NCBI RefSeq assembly: GCF_013087515.1
Contig: NZ_JABFCN010000048.1
Span: 248,001 to 312,000, forward strand
Direction of reading: 5' to 3'
Length of the DNA: 64,000 nt
From: Rhizobium sophorae
GTDB lineage: Bacteria; Pseudomonadota; Alphaproteobacteria; Rhizobiales; Rhizobiaceae
In this document: positions 25,510-34,607 of the stretch, one piece after another
Layout of the letters: every line of letters starts with the position of its first letter
How positions within the stretch are numbered: the first letter of the stretch is position 1
The notes under the pieces: generated by a model
What the model was told of the DNA's origin: nothing
Databases searched by the model: none
What the model saw: only the letters and a program-made list of their open reading frames with translations
Made by a program: the position numbers and the translations under genes

Positions 25510-27011
25510 GCGAGACGGTCTCCGAACAGAAACTGCATGGCGCGGTCGAGGCGGATATGCGGCACCGACAGCTTGATGCCGCCGCCGGTTTCCTCAAGAT
25601 GCGGCGGCCGGAACCTGACGACGTTGACATCGGGCAGTTGCAGGCCGGTCTCGCCCGAGGCGATGCGGTCGAACAGGCTTTCTGGATCCTCCGGCAGGTC
25701 GCCGGGGAAGATCGCGGTCTTTCTCTCCCCGTCGAAACGCTCGCCGGCGATGGTTTCGCCCTCCATCGGCGTGCCGACGATAACCGGCAATTCATGGCCG
25801 TCGCGTTTGACGGTTGCCTCGCGGGTGGCGCGCACGGAGGCAAGCGCCATGACGTCGATGCCGGCGCCGGCCATGCCGATGCGGTCTATGGCGCGATCCA
25901 CCAGGCGGCGGGTCAGGGCATCGAGCCGGTCGTGGCTTTCATGATGGAGATGATCGGCCTTGGTGGCAGCGACCAGCACGCGGTCGATGCGGCGCCCGAG
26001 CAGGGAGGAGAGCAGCGAATTGGTGCCGGGGCGGAAACAGGCGAGCACGTCGGTCAGTGCGCGCTCCAGATCCTGCACGGCTTCGGGGCCGCGGTTCATC
26101 GCCTGCAGCGCATCAACCAGGACGATCTGGCGGTCGAGCCGGGCGAAATGCTCGCGGAAGAAAGGTTTGACGACGACCGATTTGTAGGCCTCGTAGCGCC
26201 GCTCCATCATCGTCCAGAGCGAGCCGCGGCCGGGACGGCCATCCGGCGGCAGAGCCAGCGGCGCGAAGGTCAACGCCGGCGAGCCGTCGAGATCGCCGGG
26301 CAGGAGCAGACGGCCAGGCGGCAAGGTGGAAAGCGAGCGTTCGTCGGCTTTGCAGGCTTTGAGATAATCGGCAAAAGCGGTGGCGAGGTCGCGGGCGACC
26401 ATCTCGTCGGCGCCGGCATGGATATCGGCGGCACGTGTCAGCGCCAGCCATTGGCGCGACAGCTCGGAGCGGACGCCGGTTTCGGCAAGCGCGATCGTCT
26501 CTTCGCTGAACGTGCGGTAGTCCTTGCCGAGCAGCGGCAGGTCGAGCAGCCATTCGCCGGGATAATCGACGATATCGATCGACAAGCGACCGGGCGAAAA
26601 CAACCGATTCCAGCCGCTGGCGCTCTGATAATCCAGCGTGATGCGCAGTTCTGATATGGCGCGGGTCGAATCCGGCCAGATACGGTCCTTCACCAGCGCG
26701 CGGATATGGTCCTCGTACTGGAAGCGTGGCACGGCATCATCCGGCTGCGGCTCCAGCCGCACCGCCGAGACGCGGCCGGATTGGATCGGCTCGAACAGTG
26801 GCAGTCGGCCGCCATGCAGCAGATTGTGAACCAGCGAGGAGATGAAGACCGTCTTGCCGGAGCGGGAGAGGCCGGTAACGCCGAGCCGCACGGTTGGGTT
26901 GACGAGGCCGCTCGCCCGGTCGGCGAGATTGTCGAAGGCGATGCGGGCGTCATCGGCAAAGGATGTCAGGCGTGGCGGCAAGGCGCGATTCCGGTTGGTG
27001 ACTGCCGGCAA
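25506..27011 (-). CDS. ycjX: YcjX-family P-loop protein
   Basis: 501 residues. The Walker A motif GLSRSGKT lies at 47-54; further family landmarks are DIVDYPGEWLLDLPLL and QIVLVDALQAMNRG. YcjX (DUF463) is a GTPase-like protein of unknown role linked to stress and paired with YcjF, which follows here with overlapping stop and start. The only start in frame is TTG at 27011 with no clear ribosome site, so the true N-terminus is uncertain. Confidence 0.88.
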   Translation of the reverse strand: MPAVTNRNRALPPRLTSFADDARIAFDNLADRASGLVNPTVRLGVTGLSRSGKTVFISSLVHNLLHGGRLPLFEPIQSGRVSAVRLEPQPDDAVPRFQYEDHIRALVKDRIWPDSTRAISELRITLDYQSASGWNRLFSPGRLSIDIVDYPGEWLLDLPLLGKDYRTFSEETIALAETGVRSELSRQWLALTRAADIHAGADEMVARDLATAFADYLKACKADERSLSTLPPGRLLLPGDLDGSPALTFAPLALPPDGRPGRGSLWTMMERRYEAYKSVVVKPFFREHFARLDRQIVLVDALQAMNRGPEAVQDLERALTDVLACFRPGTNSLLSSLLGRRIDRVLVAATKADHLHHESHDRLDALTRRLVDRAIDRIGMAGAGIDVMALASVRATREATVKRDGHELPVIVGTPMEGETIAGERFDGERKTAIFPGDLPEDPESLFDRIASGETGLQLPDVNVVRFRPPHLEETGGGIKLSVPHIRLDRAMQFLFGDRLA

Positions 27012-27056
27012 TATAGGAAGGGCGCGCCGCCCGCAAAAGACGCGGCGCGAAAGTCT

Positions 27057-27551
27057 TCAGACGACGACGAAATCGGTGAGGCGCCAGACGGCGGCGGAAG
27101 CGTCGTAATCGACGACGGCAAGGCCTGCCGTCGGGAAGCCGCCGGGAAGGGCGCTTGCCATCGCCTCATGACCGATCAGCGCTTCCAGCGCCTGCTCCAT
27201 GGTTGGATTGTGGCCGACCAGCATGACGGCCGCCTCATCCTGCGCATCGACGATCTCCAGATAGGTATCGACCGTGGCGTTGTAGAGCGCATCGACATAG
27301 CGCACGTCGAGCGTGACGCCCATTGCCCGGTGGACGGCCCCGGCGGTGTCGCGGCAGCGCAGTGCAGTCGAACTGATCACAAGATCGGGACGGTAGCCCT
27401 TGTCGGCGGCCTTATCGGCGATGATTTCGGCATCGCCAAAGCCCTTTTCGTTGAGCGGCCGGTCGAAATCGCGCTGTCCGGGTTCGGCCCAGGCGGCCTC
27501 GGCGTGGCGCAGGAGATAGATGCGGTTGGGCGGAGGCAGGGGTACGGTCAT
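27057..27551 (-). CDS. SixA-type histidine phosphatase
   Basis: 164 residues from ATG at 27551. It has the small-phosphatase signature YLLRHAEAAW near the N-terminus and VMLVGHNPTMEQ for the second catalytic His, as in SixA proteins, which remove phosphate from histidine on phosphotransfer domains. It is shorter than metabolic histidine phosphatases. It lies upstream of, and on the same strand as, ycjX, but 45 bases apart. The substrate could be an Hpt or PTS-related protein, which is inference. Confidence 0.82.
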   Translation of the reverse strand: MTVPLPPPNRIYLLRHAEAAWAEPGQRDFDRPLNEKGFGDAEIIADKAADKGYRPDLVISSTALRCRDTAGAVHRAMGVTLDVRYVDALYNATVDTYLEIVDAQDEAAVMLVGHNPTMEQALEALIGHEAMASALPGGFPTAGLAVVDYDASAAVWRLTDFVVV

Positions 27552-27725
27552 GGGCAAATCCAGGATCCAGCGGGCCTTTTCAGTAGCGGTTGCAATCGGC
27601 CGGCGTCAACCGTCCGCGCTGCTCCAGCTGCCCAAAACGCGGCTGACAACACGGCCTTTTGAAGGCGAAGCAAAAAACGCAGGCCGGAATAATGATGAGA
27701 AAATAGTCTGTTAGCCGAAAACTGT

Positions 27726-27745
27726 AACAGATTTAAAAATCTGTT
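27726..27745. promoter_or_regulatory. Perfect 20-bp palindrome upstream of dksA
   Basis: AACAGATTTAAAAATCTGTT has perfect 9-bp arms around AA. Its centre is about 63 bases before the start predicted from the dksA promoter, the usual position for a class I activator. It lies between dksA and the divergent phosphatase gene and could also work on that side. Confidence 0.5.
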
Positions 27746-27762
27746 TACCTGTCGTATTAGGC

Positions 27763-27792
27763 TTGAATCGCGGCTAGCGCTTGGGATATACA
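27763..27792 (+). promoter_or_regulatory. Predicted sigma-70 promoter of dksA
   Basis: TTGAAT at 27763-27768 and TATACA at 27787-27792 are 18 bases apart, giving a start near 27799 and a leader of about 29 bases that includes the CAGGAG ribosome site. Confidence 0.5.
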
Positions 27793-27827
27793 CCCGGCCA
27801 GATGAGATGTTCTTCAGGAGAATCGCG

Positions 27828-28247
27828 TTGAGTGAGAAGATCGATCTTAGCAATTACGTTCCCTCGGAAGAGGAAGAATTCATGAACGTAAACCAGCGTG
27901 CGTACTTCAGGGCGAAGCTGGTTGCATGGAGAAATGATATCCTTAGAGAAGCGCGTGAGACACTCGACCATCTGGCCGAGGAAAGCGCAAACCATCCCGA
28001 CCTCGCCGACCGGGCGTCGTCGGAAACAGACCGGGCGATCGAACTTCGCGCCCGTGACAGACAGCGAAAGCTGATTTCAAAGATCGACGCGGCACTGCAG
28101 CGCATCGAAGACGGCACCTACGGCTATTGCGAGGAAACCGGCGAACCGATCGGCCTTAAGCGTCTCGACGCCCGCCCGATCGCGACATTGTCGATCGAGG
28201 CGCAGGAGCGCCACGAACGCCGCGAAAAGGTCTATCGCGACGAATGA
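27828..28247 (+). CDS. dksA: DksA-family RNA polymerase-binding regulator lacking the zinc cysteines
   Basis: 139 residues from TTG at 27828, chosen because CAGGAG lies 7 bases upstream and the product then begins with the rhizobial-type SEKIDLSNY. The coiled-coil tip keeps the DxxDxA motif (DLADRAS) that acts in the polymerase secondary channel with ppGpp. The C-terminal globular region has only one cysteine (YCEETGEPIG) and Ser and Ala in place of the last two, so the four-Cys zinc finger is missing, as in the zinc-independent DksA2 type. It controls rRNA and stress promoters. Confidence 0.9.
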   Translation: MSEKIDLSNYVPSEEEEFMNVNQRAYFRAKLVAWRNDILREARETLDHLAEESANHPDLADRASSETDRAIELRARDRQRKLISKIDAALQRIEDGTYGYCEETGEPIGLKRLDARPIATLSIEAQERHERREKVYRDE

Positions 28248-28277
28248 CAATTTTCATGCAGGCATGAAAGCAGAACA

Positions 28278-28306
28278 GGCGCCGCGATCCGATCGCGGCG
28301 CCTTTT
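28278..28306 (+). terminator. Intrinsic terminator of dksA
   Basis: GGCGCCGCGATC and GATCGCGGCGCC pair closely around one base (the innermost pairs would open as the loop), followed by TTTT. It lies 31 bases after the dksA stop and just before the convergent DUF1062 gene. Confidence 0.75.
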
Positions 28307-28310
28307 ACAA

Positions 28311-28946
28311 TTACGGTGAGCTTCCGGTCGCCACAGACCTCCACCATTGCTCCCGGCCGGTCTCGGCGACGAGGTCGACTGTAACCGTGGTGCCGCTCTT
28401 GATCCGCCGCTGCAAAACGTCGGCTCGATTCGAATCCGTCCGCAGCATGCCACCATCGTGAAGAGCCTGTAGCCGGGTGCGTGAAACTTGCAACTCGGAC
28501 GCCAGCAGGCGGTCGAGGCGCGTACTTGATGGAAACGGGACCATCAGTTCGATTTCCAGTCGCGTCCAATTGGCAATTTCCTGCTGCATCTCTTTTGCGA
28601 TTTCAAATTCGGCAAACTCGTCGACATGCTGCGACTTGCGCCTGAGAGCGTCGAGGTTGAACGCTTCTGCCCGGATCCAATCCGGATCGTTGGACTGCAA
28701 CGCCTCGAGGATCGCGGGATCGATGTCGCGAACATTGCGGCGCTCGAAGATCGGACGGTTCCACGTCTTTTCGCAGGTCGAGCATTTGTAGATAAGCCAG
28801 GCATCGAGCTTGCGGCCATTGGCGTTGAGCCGGATCTTGTTGCTGCATCGGAAAGCTCTGAGTCCCCCGCAGCCGCTGCATACAATCCAGGGCTGGGGCG
28901 CTGTTTTCGGCAGAATGGTCCATCGGACCCGAAGGGTATTGCACAT
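28311..28946 (-). CDS. DUF1062-family protein with zinc-ribbon-like cysteines
   Basis: 211 residues from ATG at 28946; the frame is open to 29066 but with no better start. Two CxxC pairs near the N-terminus (CSGCGG and KCSTCEKTW) plus a lone Cys suggest a zinc ribbon. The remainder is mixed helical with the run SRTRLQALHDGGML, which resembles an S4-like RNA-binding turn, and ends in VTVDLVAE. This arrangement matches DUF1062, whose function is unknown. The S4-like part suggests RNA binding, as inference only. It is convergent with dksA. Confidence 0.72.
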   Translation of the reverse strand: MCNTLRVRWTILPKTAPQPWIVCSGCGGLRAFRCSNKIRLNANGRKLDAWLIYKCSTCEKTWNRPIFERRNVRDIDPAILEALQSNDPDWIRAEAFNLDALRRKSQHVDEFAEFEIAKEMQQEIANWTRLEIELMVPFPSSTRLDRLLASELQVSRTRLQALHDGGMLRTDSNRADVLQRRIKSGTTVTVDLVAETGREQWWRSVATGSSP

Positions 28947-29373
28947 ATCGTGTTGGTCTTCCGTTCGGAAGTCCACCAGGATGGTGCGTGAGAAAGCCCT
29001 TGCGGGCGCGGTGTGGCGATGTTCTGGGCGGCGGAAGAGCTGAGACAGCGGAGCTGCACATGGCACATGTCAACAATGCCAAACCGGTCTCTCGCCACCA
29101 CCCGATGAACATGTTCATACGCCGTCAGCGCGTCGCTGTCCGGCAGTACGGGTGAAATTGGAGTGAGACCGGTATTTACTTAGGCAAACTATGACCTCGA
29201 TGCGCCAACGCTCTTCAACCGGAGCGATACCAAATTATCAGCACAAGATGGAGTCCCCTGACGCATCGGGAACTGAAAGTCGCGGCATTGCGGCTTTTAT
29301 GCAACTTGGTGATGAAGGAAAGTCGGAGGTACGCTCCGCTCACTTGTCGCGCCCGGTCACTTGTCGTGCCCAG
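28947..29373. other. 427-bp intergenic region without a convincing gene
   Basis: Between the DUF1062 gene and the FliO-like gene on the same strand. An open + frame from 29191 runs antisense into the FliO-like gene and has no good ribosome site, so I do not call it. The right end holds a 17-bp tandem triplet described separately. Confidence 0.5.
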
Positions 29374-29390
29374 TCACTTGTCGCGGTTGA
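29340..29390 (-). repeat. Three 17-bp tandem repeats spanning the FliO-like stop codon
   Basis: On the minus strand the 3' end reads CGACAAGTGACTGGGCA, CGACAAGTGACCGGGCG, CGACAAGTGAGCGGAGC: three copies in a row. The first contains the actual Asp-Lys-stop end of the FliO-like gene and the next two repeat it outside the gene. Confidence 0.7.
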
Positions 29391-30438
29391 CGCTCATCTC
29401 GCCGAAGATACGGGCGACTTCCTTTTGCAGATCGGTATCGGCGCCGGTGATCGGGGCCATTTCCGGATCGCGGCGCGGCAGGTTTCCGGGTTGCGGCGCT
29501 CCGGGCCGGGGCGCCTGGTTTGCCGGCGCCGGCACGATGCGTTCGGCGGTCAGATTGTTCGACATTTCCTGTTCCAGCACCCGCTGGAAATCAAGACGGC
29601 TCGCTGCTGCCGACTGCGCGGCCGAATCGTCTTCGGCGCTACCTGGTGCGGCGCGTGCGGCCGCCGGCATATCCTTGACAGGCGGGGCGGAGACCTCGGG
29701 TTCGATGCGCTGCTGCGGCAGCACGCGCTGGCGGGCGGCATCGAGGATCTCGGCGGCACTTGAGGTATCGTGAAACGGTATGGGCTGCGCGGCCGGGGGA
29801 ACGACGGGACGCTCCAGTGGGCGCGGCTGGGGCGGGACGGCACGCAGAGGATTGTCGCGTTCGGCCGACAGCGGCGCTGTCACCGGCTCTGCCGGAAGGG
29901 GGCTCGTGACCACCGGCGGTGCCACGGCAGGCTGGGCCGGCGGTTGGGCCAACGGTTGGGCCGATGATTCTGGCCGCGGGCGCGGCTCTGGCGAAGCCGG
30001 CGCGGAGAAAGTGGGCTCGGCGGCCGGCTCGACACGGGCTGCGACCGGCGGGCGCGGTGGCGAGACCGGTGGCGTTTCCGGCCGCGCGACAGATATCGGA
30101 CGCTGCTCGACGGGTTGCGGACGGATGGCGCGGTCCGGCTGCTCGGCCGCTGCCGGCAGGATACGGCTTTCGATGACGATATCGCTCGGGCCGCCGATCA
30201 TGATCAGGTGCTCGACATCGTCGCGGCGCACCAGCACCAGCCGGCGACGGGCATCGACGGCTGCGGCATCCAGCACTTGCAGGCGGGGTTGGCGGTTGCG
30301 GCCGCCGCGCACGAAGGGTGAGGGCGCCCGGCTGCGGATCACCCAGAGCACGATGATGAGCAGGAGAAGCGCCAGGCCTACGCCACCGGCCGCAAGCAGG
30401 AAACGGCTGCCATAAGCTCCGACAACATCATCCAACAT
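29374..30438 (-). CDS. FliO-like membrane protein with long Pro/Ala-rich tail
   Basis: About 354 residues from ATG at 30438 (GGAG 9 bases upstream); GTG at 30444 is an alternative. One membrane helix (LLAAGGVGLALLLLIIVLWVI) is followed by a short FliO-type domain (LQVLDAAAVDARRRLVLVRRDDVEHLIMIGGPSDIVI). Residues about 95-354 are a Pro/Ala/Val-rich low-complexity tail. FliO helps assemble the flagellar export gate, but no flagellar gene is nearby and the neighbour is cckA, so a different membrane role is possible. The FliO call rests on the short domain. Confidence 0.7.
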   Translation of the reverse strand: MLDDVVGAYGSRFLLAAGGVGLALLLLIIVLWVIRSRAPSPFVRGGRNRQPRLQVLDAAAVDARRRLVLVRRDDVEHLIMIGGPSDIVIESRILPAAAEQPDRAIRPQPVEQRPISVARPETPPVSPPRPPVAARVEPAAEPTFSAPASPEPRPRPESSAQPLAQPPAQPAVAPPVVTSPLPAEPVTAPLSAERDNPLRAVPPQPRPLERPVVPPAAQPIPFHDTSSAAEILDAARQRVLPQQRIEPEVSAPPVKDMPAAARAAPGSAEDDSAAQSAAASRLDFQRVLEQEMSNNLTAERIVPAPANQAPRPGAPQPGNLPRRDPEMAPITGADTDLQKEVARIFGEMSVNRDK

Positions 30439-30743
30439 AGTCACTCACTCCATTTCGCATTCGGCACATATTGACGACTTTTCCGTTCCTTAGGCAAGGG
30501 CCGCCGATGCTGTCCAGTCACGGGAGAACGCGATTTCGTGTTCCGCTGCTTGGCACCCGGCGACCTTGCGCACGGGTGGCAGCGTTGGGCTTCTGGGGCA
30601 GATGGCGCTGTTGCCTGTGAATTCAAGCAGTCTTGCCGGCTAGCGGTGTTTTTGCCGACGCGGCAAATTGCTAAGAAGGAAAGAGTGCCTGATTCCTGCT
30701 TCGTGTTCGTGCTACGAAGCGGGAGGGCTTATGTGAGGAATAC
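30439..30743. other. 305-bp divergent promoter region of fliO-like gene and cckA
   Basis: No ORF with a ribosome site is seen. GTGAGG lies just before the cckA ATG. I looked for CtrA boxes (TTAA-N7-TTAA) and found none. Confidence 0.5.
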
Positions 30744-33347
30744 ATGACGAAACCGCGTCAGGCCGACGACTATAACGCACCGCTTGTGGATCGTGGGGGG
30801 CGTTCTGGCACGGTCTTGCGTATTCTTCTGCTGGCGCTCGTGCTGATCGCGGCTGCCGGCGCCTTCGTCTTCTTCAAAAAATCGCTCGACAACGAGGTCG
30901 TGCTTGGAGGTCTCGGCGTGCTCGCCATGGTCGGCATCTTCTTCCTGGTGTCTTCGGTCATCGGCTTCATCGAGGTGATGCCGCAGCACCAGTCCGACAG
31001 CCTGGCGCGTGCCTTCCTCAACAGCCATCCCGACGGAACGCTGATTACCGACGAGAAGGGCCGGATCATCTATGCCAATGCCGCCTATGGCGCGCTGACC
31101 GGCGCGCGCAAAGCGACCGAGGTGCAGACGCTGGAAACGCTGCTGTCGCGCCATCGCGAATCCAACGAGGCGCTCTACAGGCTGGTCAACGGCCTGCGCG
31201 AGGGCAAGGAAGGGCGGGAGGAATTTCGCCTGCTGCGCGCCGTTGGGCCTGGCAGCAACAGCTCCGGCGCGCATTGGTACCGGCTGAAGGCGCGGCTGCT
31301 GCAGCCGGAGGAAAATGGCGGCAAGCCGTTGCAGATCTGGCAGATCACCGACATCACCACGGAGCGCGACGACCAGGAGCGCTTCTTCAAGGAATTGCAG
31401 AACGCGATCGACTATCTCGACCATGCGCCGGCGGGCTTCTTTTCCGCCGGCAGGAAGGGCGAGATCTTCTACCTGAATGCGACGCTTGCCGAGTGGCTGG
31501 GCCTCGACCTCACCAAGTTCGTGCCGGGCTCGATGACGATCGGCGACGTCGTGGCGGGCGAGGGACTGGCGCTGATCCAGTCGGTGCAGGCCGAACCGGG
31601 CCTGAAGAAGACCGTGACGCTCGATCTCGACCTGCGCAAGACCAACGGCCAGAGCCTGCCGGTACAAATCATCCACAGCGTCACCTCGATGCGCGACGGC
31701 GCACCGGGCGAAAGCCGGACGATCGTGCTGGCGCGTGAAAAGAGCGATGCCGGCGGCCAGTCCGCTTCGGCCGCCGCCATGCGCTTCACCCGCTTCTTCA
31801 ACAACACGCCGATGGCGATCGCCTCGGTCGACGGCAGCGGGCGCATCCTGCGCACCAACGCGCCGTTCCTGAAGATGTTCTCCGGCGTCGTCTCACGCGA
31901 CGATCTCGAAAAGGCGCCGCATCTTGAAACCATCGTGCAGGAGAGCGACCGGCCACAGCTGGCCGCGGCGCTGGCGGCGGCCAAGGACCGGCAGGGCGAC
32001 ATCGCGCCCCTCGACACCCGCACACCGACCGACGAGGCGCGCTATTTCCGCTTCTATGTCAATGCCGTCATCGACCAGAGCGACGAGGCGCCAGAGGAGG
32101 CGGCGATCGTTTATGCCGTCGAGGTGACCGAGCAGAAGGCGCTGGAAGCGCAGATGGCGCAGACGCAGAAGATGAATGCGGTCGGCACGCTCGCCGGCGG
32201 CATCGCGCATGATTTCAACAATGTGCTGACCGCGATCCTGCTTTCCTCCGACCATCTGCTGCTGCAGGCGCGGCCGGCGGATGCCAGCTTCGCCGACCTG
32301 ATAGAGATCAAGCGCAACGCCAACCGCGCCGCCGTGCTGGTGCGCCAGCTGCTCGCCTTCTCACGCAAGCAGACGATGCGGCCCTCGGTGCTGAACCTCA
32401 CCGATGTCGTCGGCGACCTGCGCATGCTGGTCGACCGGCTGCTTTCCGGCACCAACGTCAAGCTCGACGTGCAATATGGCCGCGACCTCTGGCCTGTCAA
32501 AACCGACCTTTCGCAATTCGAGCAGGTGCTGATCAATCTCTGCGTCAACGCGCGCGACGCAATGCCCGAAGGCGGTACGCTGACGCTACGCACCCGCAAT
32601 CTGACCGCCGCCGAGGTCTCGGCCTTCAATTACTCCTACATGCCGGCAGAGGACATGGTGCTGGTCGAAGTCGCCGATAACGGCACCGGTATCGCACCGG
32701 AGATCATGGACAAGATCTTCGAGCCGTTCTTCACCACCAAGGATGTCGGCAAGGGCACCGGGCTTGGCCTCGCCATGGTCTACGGCATCGTCAAGCAGTC
32801 GGGCGGCTACATCCAGCCGGAATCCGAAGTCGGCAAGGGCACGACCTTCCGCGTCTTCCTGCCGCGCCACATTCCGGAGCCGGCGGTGGCCGCCGAAGCG
32901 GGCTCGATCGACGGCGCCATCGCCGGGGCCGAAGTGGTGCCGCTGCCGGTATCGCCGCAGCAGCCGGAAGACCTGACGGGATCGGCCGTCATCCTTCTCG
33001 TCGAGGACGAGGAGGCGGTGCGCCGGGGCGGCAAGCGCATGCTGGAAACGCGCGGCTACACCGTGCACGAGGCGGGCTCGGGCGTCGAGGCGCTGAGCAT
33101 CTTGGAAGAACTCGACGGCAAGGTCGATATCGTCGTTTCCGACGTCGTGATGCCCGAAATGGATGGCCCGACGCTGCTGCGCGAGCTGCGCAAGACCTAT
33201 CCCGACATGAAGTTCATCTTCGTTTCCGGTTATGCCGAAGATGCCTTTGCCCGCAATCTGCCGCCGGAGGCGAAATTTGGCTTCCTGCCGAAGCCGTTTT
33301 CGCTGAAGCAGCTCGCTGTTGTGGTGAAGGAGACGTTGGACGGGTGA
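30744..33347 (+). CDS. cckA: Cell-cycle hybrid histidine kinase CckA
   Basis: 867 residues. Two membrane helices at about 24-43 and 50-75 are followed by PAS-type sensory domains, a DHp domain with the phosphorylated His489 in [13 protein letters not shown], an ATPase domain ([27 protein letters not shown]) and a C-terminal receiver with phospho-acceptor Asp800 in [12 protein letters not shown]. This is the layout of CckA, which passes phosphate through ChpT to the master regulators CtrA and CpdR in alphaproteobacteria and switches to phosphatase with c-di-GMP. ChpT and CtrA are not in this window. Confidence 0.93.
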   Translation: MTKPRQADDYNAPLVDRGGRSGTVLRILLLALVLIAAAGAFVFFKKSLDNEVVLGGLGVLAMVGIFFLVSSVIGFIEVMPQHQSDSLARAFLNSHPDGTLITDEKGRIIYANAAYGALTGARKATEVQTLETLLSRHRESNEALYRLVNGLREGKEGREEFRLLRAVGPGSNSSGAHWYRLKARLLQPEENGGKPLQIWQITDITTERDDQERFFKELQNAIDYLDHAPAGFFSAGRKGEIFYLNATLAEWLGLDLTKFVPGSMTIGDVVAGEGLALIQSVQAEPGLKKTVTLDLDLRKTNGQSLPVQIIHSVTSMRDGAPGESRTIVLAREKSDAGGQSASAAAMRFTRFFNNTPMAIASVDGSGRILRTNAPFLKMFSGVVSRDDLEKAPHLETIVQESDRPQLAAALAAAKDRQGDIAPLDTRTPTDEARYFRFYVNAVIDQSDEAPEEAAIVYAVEVTEQKALEAQMAQTQKMNAVGTLAGGIAHDFNNVLTAILLSSDHLLLQARPADASFADLIEIKRNANRAAVLVRQLLAFSRKQTMRPSVLNLTDVVGDLRMLVDRLLSGTNVKLDVQYGRDLWPVKTDLSQFEQVLINLCVNARDAMPEGGTLTLRTRNLTAAEVSAFNYSYMPAEDMVLVEVADNGTGIAPEIMDKIFEPFFTTKDVGKGTGLGLAMVYGIVKQSGGYIQPESEVGKGTTFRVFLPRHIPEPAVAAEAGSIDGAIAGAEVVPLPVSPQQPEDLTGSAVILLVEDEEAVRRGGKRMLETRGYTVHEAGSGVEALSILEELDGKVDIVVSDVVMPEMDGPTLLRELRKTYPDMKFIFVSGYAEDAFARNLPPEAKFGFLPKPFSLKQLAVVVKETLDG

Positions 33348-33390
33348 GGGAGGGTTGTCGGAGGGTGAGCGTGGGCGTTGTGCCGTGTCA

Positions 33391-33562
33391 GCCCCCTCTG
33401 CCCTGCCGGGCATCTCCCCCACGGGTGGGGAGATCACAAGGGGCGAACGCTTTCCATCACATCAACGTTTCGCCGAGCTGCAATGGATACTTGGTTGGGG
33501 AAGCCGGTGCTTCCTGCCAATCTCCCCACCCGTGGGGAGATGCCCGGCAGGGCAGAGGGGGC
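33391..33562. repeat. RIME-type inverted repeat with 43-44 bp arms
   Basis: The left arm (33391-33434) and right arm (33520-33562) are reverse complements except for one extra C on the left. Each begins or ends with CCCCCTCTGCCCTGCCGGGC and contains a nested palindrome around CCCCAC/GTGGGG. The 85-bp spacer shows no gene. Located between the convergent cckA and psuG genes, the element may also end transcription. Confidence 0.8.
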
Positions 33563-33592
33563 TTGCCTGGCACCGCCGGCGGGCCGTAGTCC

Positions 33593-34519
33593 TCATTCAC
33601 CCAGCGCCACCGCAATCTCAGCAGCAAGCCGCGCGTTGTTCTCGACCAGCGCGATATTGGTCTTGAGGCTCTGGCCATCCGTCAGGTCGAAAATGGTCGA
33701 CAGAAGATAAGGTGTGACCGCCTTGCCGGTGACTTCGTCGCGCTCGGCACTGTCGAGCGCCCGCTCGATATAGATTTCCATCTCCTCACGCGCGATCTCG
33801 TCGGCCTCGGGCACGGGGTTGGCGACGAGCATGCCGCCGTCGATGCCGAGCTGCTCGCGCACCGCCTGGAAATTGGCGATGGCGGCCGGGCTGTTCAGCG
33901 ACAGCGGGCTTGGGATGCCGGAGGAGCGCGACCAGAAGGCGGGGAATTCCTCGCTCTCATAGGTGACGACAGGCACGCCGCGAGTTTCCAGCACTTCCAG
34001 CGTTTTCGGAATGTCGAGGATTGCCTTGGCGCCGGCGCAGACGACGATGACGCCGGTGCGCGCCAGTTCCTCGAGATCGGCTGATATATCGAAGCTTTCC
34101 TCGGCGCCGCGATGCACGCCGCCGATGCCGCCTGTGGCAAAGACACGGATGCCGGCGCGCGCCGCCGCGATCATTGTCGCCGCGACCGTGGTGGCACCCG
34201 TGCGGCGCTCGGCGATGGCGAAGGCGAGATCGGCGCGCGACACCTTCATCACTTCGGTCGCCTTGGCGAGTTGCTCCAGTTCCGCGGCTTCAAGGCCGAT
34301 GTGCAGCGTGCCATGAATGACGGCGATCGTTGCCGGCACCGCACCCTGTTCGCGAATGATCGCCTCGACGCTGCGGGCCATCTCGATATTGCCGGGATAG
34401 GGCATGCCATGGGTGATGATCGTCGATTCCAGCGCCACCAGCGGCGCGCCGCGCTGCTTGGCGCTGGCGACTTCCTTCGAATAGGCGATCGGCAGAAGAG
34501 GGGAGATGGGCTTGGTCAT
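33593..34519 (-). CDS. psuG: Pseudouridine-5'-phosphate glycosidase
   Basis: 308 residues from ATG at 34519, with AGGAC upstream; the frame is open to 34546. Signature segments are VALESTIITHGMPYP, TGATTVAATM, FATGGIGGVHRG and LVANPVPEADE. It breaks pseudouridine 5'-phosphate reversibly into uracil and ribose 5-phosphate. The kinase that makes its substrate, psuK, lies directly upstream on the same strand, separated by a palindromic repeat. Together they recycle pseudouridine from RNA turnover. Confidence 0.93.
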   Translation of the reverse strand: MTKPISPLLPIAYSKEVASAKQRGAPLVALESTIITHGMPYPGNIEMARSVEAIIREQGAVPATIAVIHGTLHIGLEAAELEQLAKATEVMKVSRADLAFAIAERRTGATTVAATMIAAARAGIRVFATGGIGGVHRGAEESFDISADLEELARTGVIVVCAGAKAILDIPKTLEVLETRGVPVVTYESEEFPAFWSRSSGIPSPLSLNSPAAIANFQAVREQLGIDGGMLVANPVPEADEIAREEMEIYIERALDSAERDEVTGKAVTPYLLSTIFDLTDGQSLKTNIALVENNARLAAEIAVALGE

Positions 34520-34540
34520 GGTCTTGTCCTGTGATCGACA

Positions 34541-34588
34541 GAGCATGGTGCCGAAAAGTGTGAGCGGTTTTCGGACGGCATCATGCTC
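34541..34588. repeat. Palindromic rhizobial repeat, copy 2
   Basis: Arms GAGCATG and CATGCTC enclose CCGAAAA-gtgtgagcgg-TTTTCGG. It is related in the opposite orientation to the element at 20250-20298 (shared AAAACCGCT-CACA core). Sits in the psuK-psuG gap. Confidence 0.6.
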
Positions 34589-34607
34589 AACTATTTAATG
34601 AGCCGCT

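Noticed and set aside
29191-29763. 190-codon plus-strand ORF starting in the gap before the FliO-like gene
   Set aside because: Most of it is antisense to the FliO-like gene and there is no good ribosome site; the first 60 codons alone match nothing I recognise.
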